From positions 558,001-622,000 of the forward strand of contig NC_088810.1 of the NCBI RefSeq assembly GCF_011386835.1: a stretch of 64,000 nt of DNA, in the 5' to 3' direction. The DNA comes from Chrysemys picta bellii (Eukaryota > Chordata > Testudines > Emydidae). The notes beneath the pieces were generated by a model. The model made no database searches. It saw only the letters and a program-made list of their open reading frames with translations, and was not told the DNA's origin. Both the position numbers and the translations under genes were made by a program. Positions 1 through 8,000 of this stretch are shown piece after piece. Each line of letters opens with the position of its first letter. The stretch's first letter is position 1.

Positions 1-1110
1 GTGTCCCTCCGGCTCCTCGGCAGAGGCGTGGCCAGGCTGGCGCTGGGGGTGGGAGCAGCGCCTGGGAGCCAGACAGGCTGGTCGCTTTCCGGAGCCGCGC
101 GGAACCAAAACATGCAGGGAACCTGCCTTAGCCCCGGGCCCCGTGGCCGCCGACCAGCCTTGTAATGGCCGGGTCACCAGTGCCGACCGGACGCCTGGTA
201 ACCCAAACCCCGGTGTGTCTGGCCCAGAGCCCGGCTGGGCACTCGCTGCTGCCCCCTGCTGGTGAAGCGCGGCCCAGCCCCCTGCAGGGCTCAGCCGGAC
301 AGGGGCTGCCCCGGGAGGGAGCTCTCTGCCCCCCTCCTGGTGAGCCGGGGGGCGGCCCCGCTGGGCCAGGCCTGATTTGCACCCCTTGGCTGGGACCCTT
401 TGGGCTTTGCCCTTTGCTGCAGGGGGGGCCGGGCTGGGTTGAGCCCAGGGAGCCGTGTCTGGTTACGGTGCCCCAGGAGACGGGTTTAGTGGGTGTTTGG
501 ATCCGACAGGCAGCGCTGGTTTGGGCTTTGTGACCCCAGCTTGTCTGTCCAGCTGGGGGGGGTCTGTGTCAGGCTGGGGGGGGGGTCTGTGTCCGGCTGG
601 GGGGGGGGGTCTGTGTCCGGCTGGGGGGGGGGGGGGTCTGTGTCTGGCTGGGCGGGGATCTGTGTCAGGCTGGGGGGGGTCTGTTGCCTGTTTCTGCTGG
701 TTCCTGTTCCCCACGTGCCCTGTCTCTCGCCCTCGGCTGCTTCTCTTTTCAGTGAGTCCGACTTTCCTCCTGGCCGTGCCCTGTCTGACCACATGGGGGC
801 AGGGATCTTCACAGGGAGGGTGGGGGCCCCTTGACCAGTCAATCCCTGCCCCTGACTCACCCCCCCCCCCCCCCCCAGGAGAAGCCCAGTCACGCCAGGC
901 TCTGGGTCCCAGCATAACCCCCTTCACGCCCTGCCGGGCACCAGGGATCCACCCGCCTGCCAGGGACAGGACATGGGGCAGAACTGCGTCCCCCAGGAAT
1001 GGCCCCACAATGGTCAGCAGGTGGGAGGGGCTGGTCCTGACATGTGCGGGGGGGCAGGGCTGGGCTAGCAGGGGGCTGGGCTAGCAGGGGGCTGTGGGTC
1101 AGAAGTGAGG
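1..1110. repeat. Tail of a further copy of the duplicated block
   Basis: Positions about 165-1060 match the downstream flanks of both duplicated blocks (about 12100-13860 and 35400-37440), including the G-rich array and the stretch ending in GGGCTGGTCCTGAC. Unlike those two copies, the C-run at 860-880 holds no LTR, so this copy looks like an unoccupied site. Positions 1-110 resemble 26818-26930. Many open frames cross this GC-rich sequence, but none resembles a protein and none is called. Confidence 0.6.
541..690 (+). repeat. G-rich minisatellite (GGCTGGGGGGGTCTGTGTC type)
   Basis: About six degenerate units of roughly 19-30 bases occur, with G-runs of 6 to 13. Related arrays sit at 12480-12630 and 35805-35850 in the paralogous blocks. 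The runs could form G-quadruplexes on the + strand. Open frames across it are composition artefacts. Confidence 0.85.
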
Positions 1111-1490
1111 GGCCTGGTCTACACTATGAGTTTAATTCGAATTTAGCAGCGTTAAATCGAATTAACCCTGCACCCGTCCACAACGAAGCCATTTATTTCG
1201 AAATAAAGGGCTCTTAAAATCAATTTCTGTACTCCTCCCCAACGAGCGGAGTAGCGCCAAAATCGATATTGTCATTTCGAATTAGGGTTAGTGTGGCCAC
1301 AATTCGATGGTATTGGCCTCCAGGAGCTATCCCACAGTGCACCATTGTGACCGCTCTGGACAGCAATCTGAACTCGGATGCACTGGCCAGGCAGACAGGA
1401 AAAGCCCCGCGAACATTTGAATTTCATTTCCTGTTTGCCCAGCACAGGAGAGCACAGGTGACCACAGAGAGCTCATCAGCACAGATAACC

Positions 1491-1928
1491 ATGCAGGTCG
1501 ATAATCGAAAAACAGCACCAGCATGGACCGTACAGGAGGTACTGGATCTGATCGCTATATGGGGAGAGGATTCAGTGCTAGCAGAACTTCGTTCGAAAAG
1601 ACGAAATGCCAAAACTTTTGAAAAAATCTCCAAGGGCATGATGGAGAGAGGCCACAATAGGGACTCATATCAGTGCCGCGAGAAAGCCAAGGAGCTCAGA
1701 CAAGCTTACCAGAAAACAAAGGAGGCAAACGGTCACTCCGGGTCAGAGCCGCGGACATGCCGCTTCTACGCCGAGCTGCATGCAGTTCTAGGGGGGGCTG
1801 CCACCACTACCCCACCTCTGACCGTGGATTCCGAGGCGGGGATAATCTCATCAGCTACACACTGTAGCCTGGCCAGTCATGAAACTGGTTTTCAAAGCTT
1901 CTCTGATGCACAGCGCTTCCTGGTGTGA
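1491..1928 (+). CDS. Harbinger Myb/SANT-like DNA-binding protein
   Basis: This 145-residue open frame starts at the ATG at 1491 (MQVDNRKTAP). The frame is open further upstream, but that part reads through low-quality sequence near the terminal repeat. The N-terminal 90 residues have the Trp-rich three-helix pattern of Myb/SANT-like domains: AWTVQEVLDLIAIWG, then RRNAKTFEKISKGM, then YQCREKAKELRQAYQ and CRFYAELHAVLG. In Harbinger elements this partner protein binds the transposase and the terminal repeats and brings the nuclease into the nucleus (family knowledge). It is convergent with the transposase gene, and the two 3' ends overlap by 78 bases. No frame break is visible. Confidence 0.88.
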   Translation: MQVDNRKTAPAWTVQEVLDLIAIWGEDSVLAELRSKRRNAKTFEKISKGMMERGHNRDSYQCREKAKELRQAYQKTKEANGHSGSEPRTCRFYAELHAVLGGAATTTPPLTVDSEAGIISSATHCSLASHETGFQSFSDAQRFLV

Positions 1929-3146
1929 TCTTCTAATCACCCTGGTGTCTGGCTGCGCGTAATCGGCAGCCAGACGATTTGCCTCAGCCTCCCACCCTGC
2001 CAAAAAGGTCTCCCCCTTACTCTCACAGAGATTGTGGAGCACACAGCAAGCAGAAATAACAATGGGGAGATTTCTTTGGCTGAGGTCAGAGCGAGTCAGT
2101 AGCGATCGCCAGCAACCTTTTAAATGTCCAAATGCACATTCTACCACCATTCTGCACTTGCTCAGCCTGTAGTTGAACAGCTCCTGACTCCTGTCCAGGC
2201 TGCCTGTGTATGGCTTCATGAGCCATGGCATTAAGGGGTAGGCTGGGTCCCCAAGGATAACTATTGGCATTTCAACATCCCCAACGGTTATTTTCTGGTC
2301 TGGGAAGTAAGTCCCTTGCTGCAGCCCTTTAAACAGATTAGTGTTCCTGAAGACGCAAGCGTCATGAACCCTTCTCGTCCAGCCCACGTTGATGTTGGTG
2401 AAACGTCCCCTGTGATCCACAAGTGCTTGCAGCACCATTGAAAAGTACCCCTTGCGGTTTATGTACTGGGTACCCTGGTGCTCCGGTGCCAAGATAGGGA
2501 TATGGGTTCCATCTATCGCTCCACCACAGTTAGGGAATCCCATTGCAGCAAAGCCATCCACTATGACCTGCACATTTCCCAGAGTCACTACCTTTCGTAG
2601 CAGCATCTCAGTGATTGCTTTGGCTACTTGGATGACAGCAGCCCCCACAGTAGATTTGCCCACTCCAAATTGATTCCCGACTGACCGGTAGCTGTCTGGC
2701 GTTGCAAGCTTCCACAGGGCTATCGCCACGCGCTTCTCAACTGTGAGGGCTGCTCTTATCTTGGTATTCTGGTGCTTCAGGACAGGGGAAAGCAAGTCAC
2801 AAAGTTCCATGAAAGTGCCCTTACGCATGCGAAAGTTTCGCAGCCACTGGTAATCGTCCCACACCTGCAACACTATGCGGTCCCACCAGTCTGTGCTTGT
2901 TTCCCGGGCCCAGAATCGGCGTTCCATGGCTATAACCTGCCCCATTAACAGCATGATCTCCAAAGCACCGGGTACCGTGGTTCGATAGAATTCCATGTCC
3001 ATGTCCTCATCACTCTCCTCGCCACGCTGCCGTAGCCTGCTCCTCACCGCCTGGTTTTGCAGGTTCTGGTTCAGCATAAACTGCACGATAACGCGCGAGG
3101 TGTTTACAATGTTCATGACTGCTGTCTTGAGCTGAGCGGGCTCCAT
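1851..3146 (-). CDS. HARBI1-like DDE transposase, intact
   Basis: The frame encodes 431 residues from the ATG at 3146 (MEPAQLKTAV). It extends upstream to 3305, but the extension lies towards the inverted repeat and looks less protein-like. The DDE_Tnp_4 (HARBI1) fold is recognisable. The catalytic triad is present: Asp212 in GAIDGTHIP, Asp300 in LGDPAYP and Glu336 in VVECAFGHLKG. An N-terminal helical region contains WDDYQWLRNFRMRKGTF and a putative helix-turn-helix (VEKRVAIALWKLATPDSYR). The length is normal for the family (about 350-440). The enzyme would cut the element ends and integrate it with 3-bp duplications. With the convergent Myb-like gene this makes the copy potentially autonomous. 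Activity is an inference from the intact frame only. Confidence 0.93.
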   Translation of the reverse strand: MEPAQLKTAVMNIVNTSRVIVQFMLNQNLQNQAVRSRLRQRGEESDEDMDMEFYRTTVPGALEIMLLMGQVIAMERRFWARETSTDWWDRIVLQVWDDYQWLRNFRMRKGTFMELCDLLSPVLKHQNTKIRAALTVEKRVAIALWKLATPDSYRSVGNQFGVGKSTVGAAVIQVAKAITEMLLRKVVTLGNVQVIVDGFAAMGFPNCGGAIDGTHIPILAPEHQGTQYINRKGYFSMVLQALVDHRGRFTNINVGWTRRVHDACVFRNTNLFKGLQQGTYFPDQKITVGDVEMPIVILGDPAYPLMPWLMKPYTGSLDRSQELFNYRLSKCRMVVECAFGHLKGCWRSLLTRSDLSQRNLPIVISACCVLHNLCESKGETFLAGWEAEANRLAADYAQPDTRVIRRSHQEALCIREALKTSFMTGQATVCS

Positions 3147-3517
3147 GCTTGCCGTGGTATGGAGTCTGCAGTGTTCACCCAGGAAAAAGGCGCGAAATGG
3201 TTGTCTGCCATTGTTTCCCTGGAGAGGGGGGATGATGTACCCAGAACCACCCGCGACAATGTTTATGGCCCCATCAGGCATTGGGATCTCAACCCAGAAT
3301 TCCAATGGGCGGAGGAGACTGCGGGAAATATGGGATAGCTATGGGATAGCTACCCACAGTGCAACGCTCCGGAAATGGACGCTAGCCCCAGTACATGGAC
3401 GCACACCACCGAATTAATGTGCTTAGTGTGGACGCATGCACTCGACTTTATACAATCTGTTTCCAAAATTCGAATTATATAAATTTGGATTAATCCCGTA
3501 GTGTAGACATACCCAGG

Positions 3518-3815
3518 GGCACTGGCTGAGCTGGTGGGGGGCGGGCAGGGCTGGGCTAGCAGGGGGCTGCAGGTCCGGCGTGATGGGCACTGGCAGAGCT
3601 GGGGGGGGAGCCCAGGGCTGGGGATAGCAGGGGGCTGTGGGTCGGGAGTAGGGGAGCCCAGGGCTGGAGGTAGCAGGGGGCTGTGGGTTCGGAGTGAGGG
3701 TCACTGGCAGAGCTGGGGGGAGAGCCCAGGCCTGGGGATAGCAGGGGGCTGTGGGTCGGGAGTAGGGGAGCCCAGGGCTGGAGGTAGCAGGGGGCTGCAG
3801 GTCGGGAGTGAGGGG
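3518..3815 (+). repeat. Minisatellite into which the Harbinger inserted
   Basis: Imperfect tandem units contain GCCCAGGGCTGG, AGCAGGGGGCTG and GGGAGTGAGGGGCAC. The same motif occurs once or a few times before other leader or IgV exons (5155-5225, 5800-5830, 28195-28260, 40735-40930 and, inverted, 17040-17170). The array begins before the transposon at about 1055, so the transposon split it. Confidence 0.8.
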
Positions 3816-3856
3816 CATCAGTTTGTATCAGTCTCCCTTATTTCTCCCCCAGCCTC

Positions 3857-4130
3857 CTCTGTCCTGAGCTCCTGCCTCCACCTGGCCACGGAACCCAGCT
3901 CCCCATCGCCCCGACCCACAGAGCCCCGGGAGGGGCGGGGAGCCGGCCTGGCCCTGCAGCCCCTGGCCTGCGGCTGGCACCGCTCAGCGAGCGCGGATGG
4001 AGCCCGACAGCCCCCCCCAGCCCCTGCTTGGCCCCACGACCCCGGGGGCAGCCACAACGGGCCGGCGACTCCCCGACATCCCGGGGTAACGCTCAGCCAC
4101 GCCGGGAACCGCCGGATGCAGCTAGTGGGA
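3857..4130 (+). pseudogene. Degenerate CEACAM-like IgV exon
   Basis: A splice acceptor (TTTCTCCCCCAG) precedes sequence that aligns through its length with the IgV exon at 5863-6228. It starts CCTCCTCTGTCCTGAGCTCC, keeps the CTGGCACCG block of the SWHR segment, and ends near GGGGTAACGCTCAG. The reading frame is broken by several indels and the usual TATG donor is missing. A sister copy is at 26934-27170. It is most simply an older tandem duplicate of the N-domain exon. Confidence 0.7.
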
Positions 4131-5018
4131 CCCCCCCCCCGGTCCCCACGTGTGTCCCTGCGCCCCCTGCTGGATGGGACGGGCCCTGATCTGTGTGGGG
4201 GAGGGGGGGAGTGGACACATGTGGCCCCACAGGGGTGGCAGGATCAGGCTGCCCAGCCCAGCTCTGGGTGTCTGTGTCCGGGGGCTTCACCCTGTGTGTC
4301 CTGTTCCCCCCCTGTCCCCTCCCAGCCCCGGCCCATCCTGCGGGGAGGGGGGAGCTTTGGCTCCCAGCAATGTCCCAGGTTCCCGTCAGTCTGGGCTCTG
4401 CCCCCCCGACACACAGGGGTCCCCCTGTGCCCCCCCATACCCTAACAGAGGGTCTGTCTATCTGCCCCCCCCACACTTCCCATGGGCGGCCTCCAGGGAT
4501 GAGCCCCCCCTCCACACAACCTCCACTAGGGGGCGATATCTGGGGGGGAGGATTCCTGGAGGCTGAGGGGCCCTGTCCTCTTCCATGCCCCAGCCCCCCA
4601 GGGGACGATTTCTTCCCCGTGCAACACCCCCCCCCCCGCATCTGCCAGGGCCCGACTCCCCTTGAAGGAGCAGTGTGGGGGGGGCTGGAGTTCGCTATAG
4701 AGTCCGTCTGGAGTTCCCCTGAGGCTGCAGCGACCGGATTGCTACACCGCCCCCCCTCCCGGTGTCTGGGTGGAGCAGGGGGAGGGGCGGGTGAGTCCCC
4801 TTCCCCCCGGGGGCAGGCAGGGCTCTCGGGAAGGGGGGGCATGGTGCCAAAGGGGCCGCACGCCCTGCCCCATCCCTGTGCTGGTCCGGGCAAGGGAGGT
4901 GCTTCGTGCCAGCTCCGCTCCCCCCCCCCCCCACCACTTCCCCCGTCTCTGCCCTTTGCCCCCAGCTGGGAACCAGGCGTCTCTGCTGTCCCAGCGGGTC
5001 CCGCAGCAGCGACGGGCG

Positions 5019-5073
5019 ATGGGGCGAATCCCCCACAGACCAGGCGGCCCTTGGACGGGGATTCTCCTGGCAG
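5019..5073 (+). CDS. Locus 1 exon 1: signal-peptide leader
   Basis: The ATG at 5019 begins MGRIPHRPGGPWTGILLA and the exon ends G|GTCAGA in phase 1. The next exon supplies CC, so the junction codon is Ala. Length, phase and the W-x-x-(I/L)LL pattern match CEACAM leader exons. Exact counterparts are at 28077-28131 and, on the other strand, 17243-17297. The donor GTCAGA is weaker than GTGAGA at the 17 kb copy. Confidence 0.8.
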
Positions 5074-8000
5074 GTCAGAGGGGAGAACGTAGGACCCAGG
5101 TGTCCGGGACACAAAGGCCTCCAATAGGAGACCCGTGTCAATGAAAGCCGAGGGGCTGCGGGTCAGGACTGAGGGGCACCGGCAGAGCTGGGTGGGGGGA
5201 CCCCAGGGCTGGGGTAGCAGGAGGGGACTCTGACACTTCCCTCCCCAGGCTGGTTCCATCCGAGGCTGCGCCCCAAAGCCCCGGGGACCCCATAGTAGCC
5301 CCATTGTTCACCCCAGCTTCTACTTTGCATGGGGAGATTAGCAGGGATCAGCTGTTTGTGTCTCTGTCCCAGAGCACTGGGGGGGGACACAGCTATACAC
5401 CCCCTCACTGAACTCCCTCCCTCAGATCTAGCAGGCGGAACCAGCCCCACGCAGAGACCCAGGGACCTGGCACCCCACGGGGCAAGGGGGGAGAAGACCC
5501 TTCCCCTCCCCCCCCCCCCACAGGTTCCTTCCTCCAAAGCGAAGGGGAAGTGGGCGGACGAGGCTGGGACTGGAGGCTGGAGGGGCCCCATGGGACTGCC
5601 CTGTCTGTGGGTCCAGACTCCAGGGTCCCGGCCCAGAGACGCTGCCCCTGGGTCGGGGCAGGTCCCACTGCAGGAAAAGGCGCCGGGCGGCACCTGGCGA
5701 GGGGTCCCTTGCAGCTGAGAGGGTGGAGCGGGGGCAGGGGGGACCCAGGTGTCCGGGACACACAGGGCTGTAACAGGGGACAGTACAAATGAAAGCAGAG
5801 GGGCTGCAGGTCGGGAGTGAGGGGCACCAGTTAGTATCAGTCTCTCTGGTCTCCCCCCGCAGCCTCCGTCCTGGGCTCCTGCCTCCAGCCGGCGCCGGCC
5901 CAGACCCCAGTGACCATCGTCCTCACCCCGCCGAGCCCCGTGGTGGGAGGGGGCGTCAGCCTGGCCCCACAGAATCTGCCACAGGACGTGCTGTCCTGTA
6001 GCTGGCACCGATCAGCGACCGCTGCTGAAAACAACCGGATCTTCACCTACTTCCCACAAACACCCGTTCAGACCCCCGGCTCGGCCCACACGGGGCGGGA
6101 GACAGCGGGGCCGGGCTGCGCCCTGAACATCGCGGGGTTAACGCTCAATGACACCGGGACCTACACGGTGCAGATAGCGAGCTGGCCTAGTCTTGATCTC
6201 TACATCACGGTGCATCTGCGCGTCTATGGTAAGTGCCCCCCCCCTCCCCCGGGAGCTGCGCTGATCCCAGGCCGTGTCCCCCCTCCCCCGCCATCCCCGC
6301 CCCAGCGATGGGGCTTTGGGAGTCTCCCCCGGGGATGAGCCCGGCTGGTGAGGGGCTGTCGGGGGCCTGTGTGGGGGGGTCTGGGCCCCCCAGGGCGGGG
6401 GTGTCCCCGGATCCCCAGGGTGTCTCTGACCCCTCCCTGTTTCCCCAGAGCTGCAGGCTGCACAGTGGGGTGTGTACGACCAGCTGCGGAGATGAGCCCC
6501 CCCCCCCCCCAGGGGCCCTGGTGCATGCTGGGAAGTCCCCTGTATCACGGGGGGGGGGGGGTCAGACCCACCTGCTCTTTTACACCCACTTTGCTCAGTT
6601 TTGGCACCTACGGGGGGGGGCTCATGATGTCACTGTGGGGCCCTTTGCACCAGGGCTCCCCAGATCCAGCCCCCCCCCCCCGGCTGTCTGCAGCGGCGGG
6701 GGGGGGAAGCCGGGCACTGTTGGGGGCACACTCACCAGTTGCTGAAGGTGAAACTGGATGTCCCGGAGTCCCCGGGCGATGCTCTGGAACTGCTCCCCAC
6801 AAAGCCAGGCAGGACTCTGGTGAAGTCTCCTCTCCCTCAGAGCAGACTGTCTTCAGGGCAAGGAGCTCACACGGCTTCACCTCCTGGGTCTGACCTCGGA
6901 GCATTCAGCATCTGCCCCTCCGTGCGCTTCCCACAGCGAGTCCGCCCAGGCGGGGTCCTGGGGAAGCCAGAGGGTCCTGCACCCCCCACTTCGCAGTCAG
7001 ACGTGACTCTCAGCCAGCCAGTAACACAGAGGTTTATTAGACGACAGGAACATGGTCTAAAACAGAGCTTGTAGGTCCAGCGAACGGGACCCCTCAGCCG
7101 GGTCCATTCTGGGGGGTCGTGAACCAGACACCCACGTCTGCCCTCACTCCCCCTCCCCAGCCAGCTCCAAACTGAACCCTCCAGCCCCTCCTCCTCTGGG
7201 CTTTGTTCCTTTCCCAGGCCAGGAGGTCACCTGATCCCTTTGTTCACTTTAGCATCCCCATGCAGGGGGTAGGGTGACCAGATGTCCCGATTTTATAGGG
7301 ACAGTCCCGATTTTTGGGTCTTTTTCTTATATAAGCTCCTATTACCTCCCACCCCCGTCCCGATTTTTCACACTTGCTGTCTGGTCACCCTAGCAGGGAG
7401 GAAGGGCCCAGGCCATCAGTTGCCAGGAGACAGAGTGTGAGTGATTTATGTGCACTGGCCCTCTCAGACTCTGCAACTATCACACTCCCTAATCCCACCA
7501 CCTAGAGGCTCCAGAAATGCATAGGGGAAACTGAGGCACCCACACAGTATTCAGAGGAAACATTAAGAATAGTCCCACTTTGTCACACTCTGGCTGACTG
7601 CCCATGATGCACCAGCGAGGTCACCCCCACCCCCGGCCAGGGTCTGGGATGGGCAGCTCCGTCCGAGTCAGAGGGGACGGCAAGGAACCGGCACAGGGCT
7701 GTGCCCACAGGGCGTCCGGTGGCACCAAGCATTGAAAACCCTGCTGTGAGGCTGGATCCTGGGACAGACCTGGGAGCCGGAGCGTCGCTCTCCCTTCGAA
7801 CCACAGCCGAGAGTCTCCCAAATATCACGGGGCTCCGGGAGCCAGAGCCTCAGGGAGGCACCAATAACTGTGAGACTTGACGCCGGGGAGACGGACCCTC
7901 TGCCGGATCCCAGAAGACGACCGCCCGCCTCCGCAGCTCTGAGGGGCAAAGGGCGAAGGACCCTTCCCACGACACCGCAGGACCCTTCCCACAACCCCAC

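Larger units (their letters stand above)
1111..3514. mobile_element. Complete PIF/Harbinger DNA transposon
   Basis: The left end GGCCTGGTCTACACTA and the reverse complement of the right end, GGGTATGTCTACACTA, are terminal inverted repeats that share TCTACACTA. The element is flanked by AGG on both sides (1108-1110 and 3515-3517), a 3-bp target duplication as expected for this superfamily. Removing the element and one AGG gives GTGAGGGGCAC, the normal sequence of the surrounding minisatellite (for example near 40745-40757). It carries both genes typical of Harbinger: a DDE nuclease on the - strand and a Myb/SANT-like protein on the + strand. Both are open, so the copy appears young. Confidence 0.93.

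Noticed and set aside
463..1084. Overlapping frames of 135-209 residues on both strands
   Set aside because: They arise from the G-rich minisatellite and C-runs. They are not conserved in frame between the three paralogous blocks.
3147..3305. N-terminal extension of the Harbinger transposase
   Set aside because: The extra 53 residues lie towards the terminal repeat and resemble no known transposase start. The ATG at 3146 gives the normal length.
4093..5304. 403-residue minus-strand frame
   Set aside because: It runs antisense to the degenerate IgV and leader exons, has a Gly/Pro/Arg-rich composition, and its block 2 counterpart is broken at other places.
5329..5718. MGRLAGISCLCLCPRA as the signal peptide of locus 1
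   Set aside because: It lacks a donor in phase 1 before the IgV exon and is not preserved in block 2. The exon at 5019-5073 matches CEACAM leaders in length, phase and pattern and recurs three times.
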